Origin: Tolypeutes matacus
Taxonomy: Eukaryota > Chordata > Mammalia > Cingulata > Chlamyphoridae
Assembly: GCA_026826555.1 (NCBI GenBank)
Contig: JAKSZT010054215.1
Span: 27,411,800 to 27,475,799, forward strand
DNA: 64,000 nt
Reading direction: 5' to 3'
How positions within the stretch are numbered: the stretch's first letter is position 1; each line of letters starts with the position of its first letter. Shown here one piece after another: positions 21,456 to 34,254 of this stretch. Below the pieces are notes generated by a model. The model was not told the origin of the DNA and did not search any database. It saw nothing but the letters and a program-made list of their open reading frames with translations. Made by a program: the position numbers and the translations under genes.

Positions 21456-23040
21456 GAAAAAATGATGGTATTAACTATACTAATATCAGACAAAATAGAC
21501 TTTAAATGTAAAACTGTTGTAAGAAACAAAGAAGGGCACTATATAGTAATAAAAGGGATACTCAACCAAGAAGAAAGAACAGTCAAAAATATTTATTCAC
21601 CTAACCAGGGAGCCCCAAAATACTTGAGGCAAATACTGGAAAAACTATTGGGAGAAAAAGGTGCCTCTACAATCATACTGGAGGACTTCAATACAACATT
21701 ATCATAATTAGACAGAACATCTCGACAGAGGCTCAATAAAGAAACATTGAAAAATTCATTAGAGAAACTAGCCCTAATGGACTTAAAACATTACACCCAA
21801 AAGCAGCAGGATATACATTCTTCTTGAGTAATCATGGATCATTCTCCAGGACAGACTACATGTTAGATCATAAAACAAGTCTCAATGAATTTAGAAAGAT
21901 TGAAATTTACAAAGCACTGTCTCTGAGCACAATGGAATGAAGCCAAAAATCAATAATGGGTGGGAAATTGGAATAGGCAAAAAGATATGGGAGTTAAAAA
22001 ACACACTCTTAGACAACCAGTGGGTCAAGAAGGAAGTTGCAAAGGAAATCAGTAACTACCTTAAAGCGAATGAAAATGAGAAAACAATATATCAAAACTC
22101 TATGGGATGCAGCTAAAGCGGTGCTGAGAGAGAAATTTATAGCCATAAAAAAGAAGGAGCTAAAATCAAAGACCTAACCGCACATCTTGAAAAACTAGAA
22201 CAAGAACAAAAAATTAATCCAAAAGCAATCAGAAGGAAGGAAATAAAGATTAGAGCAGAATTAAATGAAATTTAGAATAAAAAACAAAATTAACAAAGTC
22301 AAAGTCTGGTTCTTTGATAAGAGTACTATAATTGACGATCCCTTAGGTAGACTAACAAAGAAAAAAAAACACAGAAGATGCAAATAATAAAATCATAAAT
22401 GAGAGAGGGGATATCACCACTGACCCCACAGAAATAAAGAGTATCATAAGAAGATACATTGAAAAAATGTATGGCAACAAGATGGACAATTTAGATGAAA
22501 TGGATGGATTTCTAGAAACACACAAGCAAGCTACATTGACAAAAGAATAAATAGAAGAACTCAACAGATCAATCACAAGTAGTAAGATTGAACTAGTCAT
22601 TAAAAACCTCCCAACCAAGAAAACTCCAGCATCAGATGGCTTCATAGGTGAAATCTTCCAATCATTCCAGAAAGAACTAATACCAACCCTGCTCAAACTC
22701 TTCCAAAAAATTGAAGAGGAGAGAATATTACCTATTTCAATAATACCAGCATCACTCTAATACCAAAGCCACATAAAGATGCTACAAGAAAAGAAAACTA
22801 TAGACCAATCTTTCTAATGACACTGGATGCTAAAATCCTCAACAAAATACTTGCTAATCTTATCCAACAACACATCAATCAAATTATATACCATGATCAA
22901 ATGGGTTTTATCCCAGGTATGCAAGGATGGTTCAACATAAGAAAATCAAAGTAATACACCACATTAACAGATTGAAGGGGGGGAAATTACATGACTATCT
23001 CTATCAATGCAAAAAAGGCATTTGAAAAAATACAGCATCC
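21456..23040 (+). pseudogene. L1 ORF2 relic (endonuclease and part of reverse transcriptase)
   Basis: The first recognisable part is mid-endonuclease (LISDKIDFKCK, then NIYSPNQGAPKYLRQ and a DFNT motif; 21447-21707), so roughly the first 100 residues of ORF2 are gone. The endonuclease continues in other frames to about 21950, then the linker, then RT ('actccagcatcagatggctt', 'gctaaaatcctcaacaaaat', 'caaatgggttttatcccagg'), ending at a block equal to AKKAFEKIQHP near 23040. The RT catalytic FADD block and everything after it are deleted; 3' UTR sequence follows directly. Multiple stops. Dead. Confidence 0.85.
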
Positions 23041-24474
23041 AACAAAATATTAAATTTCCATCCTAGGGAGCCCTGTTAGAGTCTCTAATAGAGTGGCAAG
23101 AATCTCTATAGCACATAGACATAGGCAATGCCTAATAAAATAAAACAGACCAATATGCCAAGCCTTCAATATTAATACTTGTATTTATGAACCTCATCCT
23201 TGTAAAATTGAAACTTAGCCTAATAATATCTATTGCCTAAGAGTTACCTCCTGAAAACCTCCTTGTTACTCAAATATGGCTTTTCTCTAAGCCAAACTCA
23301 GCAAATTAACTCACTACCTTTCCTCCAGTGTGGGACATGACTCCAGGGGATAAGCCTCCCTGGCACCAAGGGATTATTACCAAGTGCCAACTAGCAATGC
23401 TTTTGGAAAAGACCTTGACCAAAAGGGGGAAAAATTAAACACAGATGAGTTTTTATGCCTGAGAGTTCAAAGTGAGTCAGGAGGTCATTCCATAGGTTAC
23501 ACTTATGCACATTTCAGGTGGATCTCATTAACTACCACAGTAAACACTGCCTCAAGCAGGGGCGCTCCTGAGAACTCTAGCGACATCAAGCAACTCTAGC
23601 AAGGCACACAACTCCATGAAATCAGTACCCCATTGTCAGCTTTACCTTGGAATATATGATAACTTATTTACCCACTGTAACAGAGTTAGGCTCATTTATA
23701 ACTTCCCTACACAAGATACTTCTACCCTTTTTATTTAAACCTATAATTAGAAGTATACCCATTAAATATATGTCCAAGAGAGTTAAATCTCTGGTCTATT
23801 CATATGCCGGATGAGCCCTAAAAATCAGCAGAGTTGCAGCCAACACCTACTCTCTAGTTCATCGGATTCACCCAGGACAACTAAAAAAATGATGATGATG
23901 GACAACAGCCATCCCAAAAAGCAAGGAGTATCTACAACAGCAAGCAAAACAGTTCCTTCCATCTGCCCCATAAGGTCTAAGCCCCCTCTCAATCTGAAGC
24001 AGGGTGGGCGTCACCCTCCCAAATTCCTCAAGATTGAGGAATGAACAAACATAAGTGGGGAACGCAACTATGGATCAAAGTAGACTTATTATTATTGTGT
24101 AGTGGAAGAACTTGTAGCATTAATATAAAGATATTGGTCACCAAGTTTCTAAGGGGAGGAGGAGGGAATAATATGTAGAACATAGGGCATTTTGAGGAAT
24201 TGAATTGTTCTGCATGATTTTGCAGTGATGGATTCAGGCCATTATACGTTTTGTCAAAACCTAGAAAATGGTATGGTGCAAAGTATAAACCATAATGTAA
24301 ACAATTGACCATGGTTAGTAGCAATGCTTCAATATTTTTCATCAAAATGTAAGATTTTATTAATAGGGAAAAATGTGGGAAGGGAAGGAGTGGCATATAT
24401 AGGAATCCCCAATATTTTCCATGTAACTTTTCTGTACCCTAGAAACTTCTTTAAAAATAAAGTTAAAAAAAAAG
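23041..24474 (+). mobile_element. 3' UTR and tail of the L1 spanning 18535-24474
   Basis: From 'cagtgtgggacatgactcca' and 'ataagcctccctggcacca' (23325-23370) onward this is homologous to the L1 3' UTR at 50328-51592 (shared: 'accaagtgccaact', 'ggaaaagaccttga', 'gaggtcattcc', 'caacagccatccca'). It ends with 'aggaatccccaatattttcc', 'aacttctttaaaaataaagt' and an A-run. It lacks the (TA)n-plus-extension present in the younger copies. Confidence 0.75.
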
Positions 24475-24489
24475 AAGTTCCTGGATGCT

Positions 24490-24612
24490 GCACTCCTGAT
24501 CAATTAATTGAGTACCTCTGGAGGTGGAACTTGGCATACATTCCCCTCCTTCTCCTCCCTCTTCTCCTCCTCCTTCTTTTTTGAAGCTCAACAGGTGATT
24601 ACAATATGCAGC
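24490..24612 (+). repeat. MER5-like hAT MITE fragment with a (CTCCTT)n insertion
   Basis: 'cctgatcaattaattgagta', 'cctctggaggtggaacttgg' and 'agctcaacaggtgattacaa' follow the interior of a MER5-type element; a CTC/CTT-rich run (24542-24578) splits it. Confidence 0.4.
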
Positions 24613-24622
24613 AAAGGTTAAT

Positions 24623-24822
24623 TTGAACAATGATTCTCAAACTTGAAGTGCATTAAAATCACCTAGAGAATCTTGTTAAGACAGACCACTGGGCCCCACC
24701 CCAGAGTTTCTGAGTTGGCAGGTCTGGGGTGGAACCTGAGAATGTGTACTTAATAGATTCCCAGGTGATGGTGATGATGCTCGCCCAGGGAAAAAAAAAT
24801 TGAGAACCACTGAGTTAAGGGG
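24623..24822 (+). repeat. MER5-like hAT-type MITE
   Basis: Inverted ends are visible: 'caatgattctcaaactt' at the left and 'attgagaaccactgag' at the right. The interior reads 'aatcacctagagaatcttgt', 'ggccccaccccagagtttct', 'ggtctggggtgg' and 'attcccaggtgatggtgatg'. Non-coding. Confidence 0.8.
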
Positions 24823-27061
24823 CAAGAGCTCACTTATTCTGGTGAGTTTGGATTAACCTAAGTGACCTGACTCAGTGGGGTTATTTAATCTCTTAAAGAG
24901 CTTCAGCTGTTGTATGCTTTCGAAGTTAGAGTCTTCTCCTGTAAGACACATTGCTATAACATTTAGTTTGGAAGAGGGGATGTCATGGGAGAGAAAAGGG
25001 GAAAGGAACATAAACATGTTCAATAAGTTTTTGTGTATATCAAAATACAGCTTTGCTAATTGGTCTCATTCTAAGCCATCAGTCTTAACATTTTCTTCCT
25101 CCTTTGAAGCTTAATTATTATCATCATAAATTTCTGAAAAGCTAAACTTTGTCCAATTTAAGTCCCCTACATTTTTCATGGTTGGCTTATTTCTGAATGC
25201 AGACCTATTTCTTTCATGCTGTTGACAGCTTGGCATCCTAAAGGAGGCAAGAGTGGCTGGAGTGATAAGTCACATTGTTCAAAGGACTTAGATCAAATTT
25301 CCCAGTCTGTGCTGGATCTCAGGCTGCATTTCTGCATCACCACCTGAATGATTTTTGAAGCATCCCTCTTTATTTTAACTCTGCCAGACTTAGTCTACAA
25401 CACACCTTGTACATATTTCTTTGAGTTCTTGACTCTAACAGACTTGCAGTAGCATGAATTGGCTGGGAAATATACAGTCTCTAATTTTCAGCAGAGTTTC
25501 AAATAAAAGTAGCAATGCAATGTAAGGACAGTATAATATATAATGGCTTCCTTTTTAACATGAACTATTCCCACTTTATGGATGGGGAAAACAAGTCACT
25601 GCAAGGCTTTATCCTGTATCTCACATGGATGTGTAGCATTATCACTCAGGAATTTAGCTTCCCTGGTCAATACATTTAGAAGTGAAAAAAATCAACTTTG
25701 CTATATTTACTACAGAACAATGAGGCGAACTCCAAGAAAAAAATTAAAGTAATCAAGCAGATGATAAAAACAAGTGCTTTCTTGATTGACAGTTGGAGAG
25801 CTGCCTGCCATACACCTGAATCTACAATGGAGGCTCTACCCATGAGACATGTGGTGTGTCTGCATGTCATGGAGCATGACTTAACAGATCCAGGGAAGAG
25901 AAATGCTTAATCAGTACTACTGATAGCAGCTCCTTTGAGCTGGGCAAGACCATGACTGAGGGTGCCGATAAGATCAGGGAAGATCAGGCTCTCTCTGCAG
26001 TCATTTCTCATGGCTCAAGGCAAAGCAGGTGGGGGGGTGGGGGGTTAAAAAAAAAAAAAAAAAAAAAAAAAGACAGCAAAAGATTTACGTGGTCAAATTC
26101 CCAGTAGCTGACAGGCTTGGCAGAGCCAGAATCAGAAAGTATGGAAAGTCTGTGTGGGATGCTAGTGCGTCAGGAAAATAGCCTATGGCTAGGCAGGAAT
26201 CCCTGAGGGACAGTCTGCCATACTGTCATACTTCTTTGGAGAAGTAGATAATAGACACTCTTGACATATTAAACAGAACCTCCTCAGAAGAATGAGAGGC
26301 AACCCTGAGACTCATAGCATCATAACTTCCAAAGCCTTTCCTGCCAAAAGGCCTCCAGCTGTCCATATTCTATCTGTTGGGCACCTTCCCCTGAACCTCC
26401 AGAGAAACAGAGAAAGAAGGAAATAGATTTGAAATATTTTGTCTTTCTTACTCAACTATAAGCTGTTGATAGAATTAACAGAGGGGGGTGAGAGGTTTGA
26501 AATACCCGTTAAGAAGCCACGGAGAAGTAACAATTGCCATATTATTTTCCTAGGGCTTCAAAATTAATTATCAGTGCCTTATAATCCTGACTTCTGCTTG
26601 CCCCCAGGGACCTCGATTATCTACTCTGTTCTTTGGGATCTGAGCTGCTCCTGTCCTATGACTCCATCCTGCATCAATAGGAACTAGCAAGGAGCTTTCC
26701 TGGCACTGAAGTTATTCATTCTTATAATAAAAAGATCCCTGCAGTGCAGTAGTCAAGTCTTCTATCTGGACTCCAAACAAAGCCGTGGACTGCTCACACG
26801 AATGTATGGTCTTTCAACTGTTTCGGCATGACTGACATCTGGCTTGCATCCCTGGGTTTGTGCTCCTGAGACTGCTTGCCCAGTTACTAAGCTCACTGCC
26901 TTCCTGTCCCTGAAAGCTCCTTGCCTGCCTGTCCCATCCTTCCCCTATTGACCTTTCCAGGGCTGTCGTTCTGTACTACCCTCTAAACAGGTCAGAAAAT
27001 ACTCTCTTACTTCCAACCTGGCCCCTGATTCTGGCTTTATAGATTGACTTCCAGAGAGCAG
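24823..27061. other. 2.2 kb without a recognised gene
   Basis: Unique DNA. The only marked structure is two G-runs followed by a pure A-run of 25 at 26031-26071. Frames of 64-79 codons have no recognised family. Confidence 0.5.
26031..26071 (+). repeat. G-runs followed by A(25)
   Basis: G7-T-G6-TT is followed by 25 adenines (26047-26071). No tRNA-like SINE body or AATAAA precedes it, so the origin of the A-run is unclear. Confidence 0.85.
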
Positions 27062-27310
27062 AGCAGCAGTACTTTCTGATGCATGGATTCTGCAACCTAA
27101 ATGTTTGGGTTCAAATCCCAGCTCTGCCACTTTCCTTCTGGGAAACATTGGGCAGGTTAGGTAGCTTTGTCATGTCTCAATTTATTCAACTGTCAAATGG
27201 GGCTAATGTTTTATCCTACATACAGTGTAAGGATAAAGGATAAAGATTTGATGGTTAGCATCTACAAAAGGTTTACTGTGACAGCATACAACAAGCACCA
27301 TGTAAGTTAT
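27062..27310 (+). repeat. near-complete MIR SINE
   Basis: Starts in the tRNA-like part with 'ttgggttcaaatcccagctc' (B-box region) and 'tgccactttccttctgggaa', then 'ttattcaactgtcaaatggg', then 'tgtgacagcatacaacaagc'. About 245 bases, near the full family length. MIR is an ancient mammalian SINE, so this is not a tRNA gene. Confidence 0.85.
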
Positions 27311-30089
27311 AAATACATCCAACTTCCTTCTCAGATGTTGATCCCCTACACTGCCTGTCTTTTATCCTATATTTCCATGTTTATTTTTCATTTTCTTCAT
27401 TTTATAGTTTTCTACAACTTATGGCAATTATATCTCAAGCCCATTTTTTAAAATTTTTAGTTCAGGGAAATCTTCAATATACTTACTTAAGCACTTCTCT
27501 TCTGGAATTCTAAGACCTTGTTAAGAGAATATTCTTTCATCTCACTCTGAGCACATTCTACTAAGATCTTCAAAACACTGCTTTGGGAAAGTTGCTGAGA
27601 GATAAGACCCAGAAAGTTCATTCAAGTCAGCTGTGCTCCTAACATTTATGATACCAGAAAACTGCTTGAGCTGTTTGGCAGCTAAAGTAACACCCTACCC
27701 CAAAATGGTGGGTTCCAAAGCTGTTTTTTTTCCCCTAGCACCAACTAATATTTTATAGGAGGAAAACTTGAACTCATTAGAAATTCTCAAAGAGGAAGCA
27801 AATTCATTTATTCAGGGGATGGAACCAGGTCGGTTGAATGACCTTTCCATATCCCATAAATAATATAATTTGTTCCTATTAAAAGGACCAGGTACTGGAT
27901 GGCTCAGTGGGTTTGAGTTACAGACATGTTCATTTCAATTTTACACTCAGTCATTAGACTGAAGTCAGCTCACTTTGAGGGGAAGCCTGTAAATCTAGGA
28001 TTCGTTGTGAGCCAAAAATATATTTTCAGTAATTAGTGCTTGGATGAGTCTGAAGAATCATGAAAATATATCCACTCATTTACTTATTTAACCCCAGGTT
28101 AATACAAAGTACCCTGAGTATCCCAATTTATCTACTCTGGAAATAGAAGAGCTTCCAAGAGAAGGAAGGGAAAGAGAAAAAGGGGGGAAAACAAGAGAAA
28201 CAAAGCATTTCCTAAAAAGGGAAAGGTTTACATTTGGTTTGTGCTCAGTTCCATGCAGAATGTGCCCTATACCATAAAGCTGATTGGGTGTAGGGCAAAG
28301 AGTGATGAGGGCAGATAAAGCAGAACGTGGGAGTTAGACTGTGAGGGTATTAAGCAACCTGGACCCTGGTGTGGTAGACACATGGGCATGACAGGGCTGT
28401 CTCAGGAAATCCCTCTCAGCTTGGAAGGACTATGAGGCCCTGCAGTAACTTAATGTAGCATGGGAGAGATGTTTCCAGTACAACAAGAGAACGAAAAGTT
28501 CTATTAATAGTTAAACTGGCCTCTCCACCTTAGGAGAACCTATCTGTTGTCCAGTAAGCCATGTATCTGATGTCCATTACATGTGACACACTAGGTGATT
28601 CAACATTGCTTAGTCAGCACTGGCCTCACATGTAATCAGGATCCCTTCCCTAAATGTTTAGAGCCTTATCTTTATCACTAATTTGCAGTATATTGCTCTG
28701 TGTCTAGTTACATGTGCTTACTCTTTATGTGTAGTTTGTCTTTCTTATTAAACTGTAAGCTGTGGATAGAGTTAGGTAAGCAGAATAAGCAAACCTAAAA
28801 TTCTGCCACAGAGCTGTCATTTTCATTTGCTTAACAAAATCATCAAAGCAAAGTTTTCAAATTTAAAATGACATAAATATATTCTAGTGGGGTTTTTGAT
28901 TTGTCTACTAAGAGAGCATTACAAGTAACCTTGACTTTTGTACTATGGGGCTCCACCTTTCAAAGATGATTTAGAATAGCCCTGAAAGAACTTTACACCT
29001 TGGTCAGTGACTTATTATTCCTTCACACGTTCCAATGGCTAGATTTCTACAATATTTATTGTACAAATAAAGAGCTTGATCAGCCTTGCAATTAAACATT
29101 CAGATAACTTCAGATAAAAGAAGCAATCAGATGGCCTTTTCCTCTGGTTCCTTGGAAGGCCCCAATCAATTCTCTTTGCTATCTGATAGGGAGGAATTAA
29201 ATTTGAGTGAGTCATGGATAGTAGCAGTCATTACAAACAGGAATGACATAAAAATAAACCTGATAGATGGAAACATGGGTGGGCTGATGAAAGTCTTGGA
29301 AAATTGCTAGATATGTATGTCCAGCTGCAAAGGTTGATAGTTAAATGCATTCATTACCTTACCACCATAAGAAATCATGCTTTGACTAAAACCTCAGAGG
29401 GCCAACACTGAAAAATTCCAACAGCAGCTGTTATTGCCTAAATGACTAAAGACCCTTAATAAAAATATCAGATAATCCAAACCCAATTAATTCCGAGCTC
29501 ATTTTTCTGGTCCCTTGCATTTCAAATTAACAAAGTTTTTCTCTACCTGACTGGTAAATGTTTCCTATCACATTCTATTTGCATCTAATTATCTCTCAAG
29601 GCACCAGATTTAAGTGTTCTATGGAGCATGGGTTATTACAGTCTTTCTCTACAGGTGAAGACATCAACATTGTCAGACCTCACCTGTATTAGTGGTCTGT
29701 AGTTTCAGTGTCACATGGTTACCACATTTTTCTACAAAAGACAGATGATTGCCTTCTCATAAGAGAAAATAAGTTTGTGCCATATGGATATAACAATGTA
29801 TGTATAATGAATCCCATTTGTATCGAGTATTTTCTAGGTCCTGCAGGCTAAGCTGTGTTCTGTAAAAGGCTTATAAATATCCCTCCCTCAAGATCTCAAG
29901 ATGTATATACTCAAGTTGAGGAGAAAAAGAACAATAAAAAATACACACGCACTCACACATCCCTAAAAATTGCATAGTAAAAACTCTATGGTACAGTTTT
30001 TGAAGGCAAGGATTTTCTTATTCTTTGTTATTTACTCTAACATCTATAACAAGTCCCTAAACATAACTGCAAAACATAGACATGTGTTC
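27311..30089. other. 2.8 kb without a recognised gene or repeat
   Basis: I see only unique AT-rich sequence with short chance frames. A line starting 'tggctcagtgggtttgagtt' near 27900 looks tRNA-like but lacks a B box. Confidence 0.5.
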
Positions 30090-30540
30090 AGGACATAAAA
30101 ACATGAGTGAATTTTTAAATGCTAATTAAAGGCTAACCATAAAAAAGGCTATAAGGATTTAGAAAACAGATAAAATGGTCCAGGTGGGAATATTCAAGCA
30201 AGGCTTTATGAAGGAGGCAAGACTTGAACTGGTTCTTCAGACTTTAATAGATTTTGAGGAATTTAGATATAATCCACATAATTCAGCATTCAGTTCTCAC
30301 TACCTATTAGACACTGTTAAGCACTTTTGAAAATACAAGTATGAATTATGACAAGCTCTTGCCATCCCCATGACTTTGTAATTTAGTAATGGGTTTACAT
30401 CATAAATAATACATAATAAAATGTGTTAGAAAGCACTGTAATAGAGAGAACACACAGTAGAATGGGAAGTTAAAAAACTGTTTCTTGGAAGATGCTTTGT
30501 TTGAGTTGAATTATAATTGGTTAATAGTAGCCAAAATTCA
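30090..30540 (-). repeat. possible ancient L2-type fragments, antisense
   Basis: 'gcaaggctttatgaaggagg', 'acttgaactggttcttcaga', 'tattagacactgttaagcac' and 'aagtatgaattatgacaagc' resemble reversed L2 and its upstream region. Weak. Confidence 0.35.
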
Positions 30541-30679
30541 ATGATAGAAAAGGTCATTCTGGATGCAAAAAGAACCCAAACCTACTTCTTGTTAAAGGCA
30601 AGAAATTCTAAGCTTTAAAGATTTAACATGCCTAGCAGAGTGGATTTTAAATGGTTTAGCAGCAAATTATTTTTTTTTT

Positions 30680-30810
30680 ATTATTCACTTATTCATCTAA
30701 TGAATATTTATGTGCCAGGTACTATACTAGGCATTAGCAATATCATAGCCAACAACACAGTCTAGGTTCCTTGGGAAAGACAGATGATAAAGAAACAAGA
30801 CAATTTCAGA
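30680..30810 (-). repeat. L2 3' end, antisense
   Basis: 'ttcacttattcatctaatga', 'atatttatgtgccaggtact', 'atactaggcattagcaatat' and 'gacagatgataaagaaacaa' are a clear reversed L2 end. Confidence 0.7.
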
Positions 30811-31379
30811 TAGTCAGAAATCTTCAGAAGAGGATGAAAGAGGGTGAATTATCCTCCACCCGCATCCCTATACCTATTTCCTGAAGCTGTTTGAGAACCC
30901 ATGGACTCAGGTTTGCAAAAGAAAGTCATTAGACAAAAGGCTTGAAAGGTAGGATGTAGCTTGAGTGTGGAGGTTCCCAAATGCCAAATTAATGATTTGT
31001 ATCCTTCACTAGGAGTCACTTAGGAGAAAGGGAGTGGAAAAAATTAAAGCTGTGCTTTATCACAGTGCTATTTAATCCCTGTAGTCCAAGGATTGATTCT
31101 GACCCATGAACTGAGCATTATGGGTACACAAAAACATAGGTAAATGTTTAGAAGCACTGTTACCAATGTGACATTGTGGTCAAACCACTTATCTCATAGA
31201 TCAGGGCACAGACCAGCTCAGGTATTGTCAAACTTAAATGGTAAGCTGCATGTTGTGTGAGCTACATACCAGTAGGACCACATATCACCTTATGGTTTAC
31301 TGGAAATCAATCCAACAAACCAATGAACCAAAAAATGGCCCTTTACCACAGAGAGTCTGGGAAGCATTGCTTTATAATA
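30811..31379. other. no recognised feature
   Basis: Unique DNA; a 79-codon frame running from 31238 into the next MIR has no recognised motif. Confidence 0.5.
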
Positions 31380-31615
31380 AGAGCTACAATTATTTAATGA
31401 GAGTTTATCATATGTCAAGCACTGTTGTATGTGCCTTATATGGATTATCTTATTCTGTCCTTCCCACAAACTTATGAAATAAGTGCTATCATTACCTCCA
31501 TTTGCAAATGAGGACTTTGAGCCATGGAGCATTTAAGTTACCCAGAGTCACATGGCTGGGCAGGGCCTGTGCTAGGAATCCAGTCCCTCTGACTCTACAG
31601 CCTGCACCCTTCATG
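31380..31615 (-). repeat. near-complete MIR SINE, antisense
   Basis: 'tttatcatatgtcaagcact', 'gtatgtgccttatatggatt', 'atcattacctccatttgcaa', 'atgaggactttgagccatgg', 'cacatggctgggcagggcct' and 'gaatccagtccctctgactc' give a full-order antisense MIR. The overlapping frames are artefacts of it. Confidence 0.85.
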
Positions 31616-31650
31616 CCCACCTTCCACTGCCTCTGTGCATGTGCCTCACT

Positions 31651-31755
31651 CTAGCCTGAGTTCCTTGGGGTGAAGGTCCATGCCTTTTTCATCTTTGATT
31701 GCTTAGCACCTGGCATATAATACAGGTTTAGTAAATGTTTGTTGAATACATTATA
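31651..31755 (+). repeat. L2 3' end
   Basis: 'ccttggggtgaaggtccatg', 'ttagcacctggcatataata', 'caggtttagtaaatgtttgt' and 'tgaatac' match the L2 3' end. Confidence 0.75.
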
Positions 31756-31779
31756 AAGGGTAATATGGAAGAGATGTGT

Positions 31780-32060
31780 AGGATGGAATAGTGGGAGGGA
31801 AATGCTGGAGGAGAGGAAAACATTTTAAAAAGCTGTGGCATGGTCAAGAAACTGTGAGAATAAATACCAACTGGTGCCAAAGAAATGGAAAGGAAACAGC
31901 TTATGAAAGATAGTATGGAGGTAGAACTCGCAGGACTCAATGACAGATTAGCTGTGGAAGTCAAGGAAGGAGGAGTCATGATGACACCCATGTTGGGAAC
32001 TAAGTGACTAGGAGAGGTGAACCAGGAGGAAGGCAGATCTGAAGAGGGCTCTGTAGGAGA
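31780..32060 (-). repeat. possible ancient L2-associated repeat, antisense
   Basis: Purine-rich run with 'aaggaggagtcatgatgaca' and 'cccatgttgggaacta', resembling an old mammalian repeat also suspected at 12440-12800. Weak. Confidence 0.3.
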
Positions 32061-33847
32061 GATGTCTACCCTGCTGGAAGAGATCCAGATAGGAGTAGAA
32101 AAATACCCAAGGAGAGTATTTTATTTCATGCACTCTGATTTATATTTTGTAAAGACCTTGGATAATGGCACTGAATATCCTTAGGGGCTTAGGAATATGG
32201 AATGAAGGGGAATCTAGGTAGATAGTCTTGAAGCTCCACTTCCTAAAATTAAGAAAATGTCCTAACTTAACCATATCATAAAATGGGTGGGGTGGGTTAC
32301 GTTAAACAGATGGATATTATAAGGGTGGAGCTAAATTCTCCCAATTCATTGTTTGACTTCACCACTACTGTAGTTGGAGGTCCCTCCAAGGGAGCTACAC
32401 TGTACTGCTACTTATACACTTAAGAATTCTCTTTCCTTTCCAGAGCTCATGGTTCATTTCAGAGGATTATTGCTTGCCTAAATATTCTTGTGTCTTTTTA
32501 GGTGAGAATGATTCTGTGTCAGGTTAAGGACCCAGAGTAGATGATTTCCCAGTACACATTGTCTAAGTCAAAGACATAGTCTCACCTATAACATGAGCAG
32601 TCACTTAATTATGTCATGGCCTATAAAAGGACTATATAGGACTTATCCAGCTCTCTACTCTGTTATACCTGTAATTAGAATGACGCTTGTCTTTTCTAAA
32701 ATTAGTATCTTATCCTACTTCATCATATTTAACCTGCTGATCTTTTTATTCATTTAAAGTCTCCTTAAATTTAGCAAAATCTCATTTTCCTTCAAAAGAC
32801 AGTCGACATGGCTCTTTTTCTCTTTATCATAAATCTTAGCAAGGATGCTCAATGAAAAGGAACACTCCGTGGAAGGAACCCTGGCTAGAGACCCGAGGGA
32901 AGATGAAACAAACTGACAGAAGCTTGGCCTATGTCTCCAGGGAAATTTAGCTCAGTCTTCTAAGGCTCAGAGAGGTTAAGAAAAATACTGCCTAAGCTAA
33001 TCGAAACCTTTATTCTTAGGGTGAATTTTCTCTATGAGGATAAGACAAGTTTCAAAAGCTTGAAGGTTCAGAATAAGAAACACTGGAGCAGCCATTACAT
33101 TCAGAGTGTCACAAAGGATCTTTGTACTTAATTAGCTGGTGGGCTTGGGGTTGGGGCAGCTGAGAGGCAATTGCTACAGGCCCAATAGTTCCATGGCCAA
33201 TGTCTGCCACTGCTTACTATTCTTCTGAGAATCAGGAAATCCAAAATCCAGGTCTGGTCCTGCTGTTAACTTTTGTGAACATGAGAACTCACTCCATTCT
33301 TGGCCTCAGTTTGCTAATCAATAAATCAAGAGGATTTTACTAGATTAAAACCTAAAGTCCCTTTTTCATTTGTAATGTTCCCTAATCAATTGCCCCAAGT
33401 TCCCTCCATCTATACCACAACTGAAGGGCAGTTTGGGGGGAGGGGGCTGGAGGAAGGGAGGCAAGGGAGATGAACAGGAGGGGCTGGACCTAGACCAGAG
33501 GTAGAGAGGAAAGCTGGGGGATCAAGTATGACTCCCATTCCCTGGTATGGGAGTCTTCTGTCATCTTCTCTTTTCTACCGTTAACTTCAGGGGCAATCAG
33601 AACCACAGCAGGTTTTGAGGAAGCTTCCCATAGCCAAATAATGGGTAATATATTTGAACCAGAAAAGAATAAAAGGATGGGAAAGTAGAAGAGATAGCCT
33701 GAGGGTGAGTTTCTCTCAAAACTAAAAATAAAATAGTAAATGAGGCGATGAAAAAAGGGGAAAATCCATTTGAAATTCACATGAAAGACTGATTTCTAAA
33801 GGGAAACTGAAAAAATATAATTTCCTCTAAAGACTTTCCCAAACCAT
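32061..33847. other. 1.8 kb without a recognised gene
   Basis: Unique DNA, including a G-rich tract at 33435-33467 with several runs of three or more Gs. A 96-codon minus-strand frame at 33490-33780 has no recognised domain. Confidence 0.5.
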
Positions 33848-33935
33848 ATATTTATTCAAGCATTCAACAAATATTGAGTGCCTACAATGTAACAGGCATA
33901 ATCCTAACACCAGATATACATTTCATATATATGCT
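33848..33935 (-). repeat. L2 3' end, antisense
   Basis: 'tttattcaagcattcaacaa', 'atattgagtgcctacaatgt' and 'aacaggcataatcctaacac' are a reversed L2 end. Confidence 0.7.
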
Positions 33936-34254
33936 CATGGATCTCACATGATAATGCAAATCAAACAGCTGATTTTCTACTCTTCATTTGCAAAGTCAAA
34001 TATTTTCTCACATCCCATATGCTTTGATATGAATGTGCTTTGGATGGGGCAGCTATTGAATTTAAGATTGATGTAATTGCTGATGGCTTTCAGATATAAA
34101 AAGAAAGTCCAGGAATGCAAGAGGCAATTGCATTCTTCCAAGAGCTTCCAGTACAGTTGAGGAATCCATCACACATATGTTTAGGTGGCTGCCAAGGCTC
34201 CATGGGCCCTCAAACTACAGAAATCAAGTTACAGAGAAAACTACCAAGAAGAGA

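Noticed and set aside
27062..27310. tRNA-like promoter boxes suggesting an RNA gene
   Set aside because: The full order is that of MIR, an ancient SINE.
27895..27945. tRNA-like 'tggctcagtgggtttgag'
   Set aside because: No B box, no tail and no flanking repeats.
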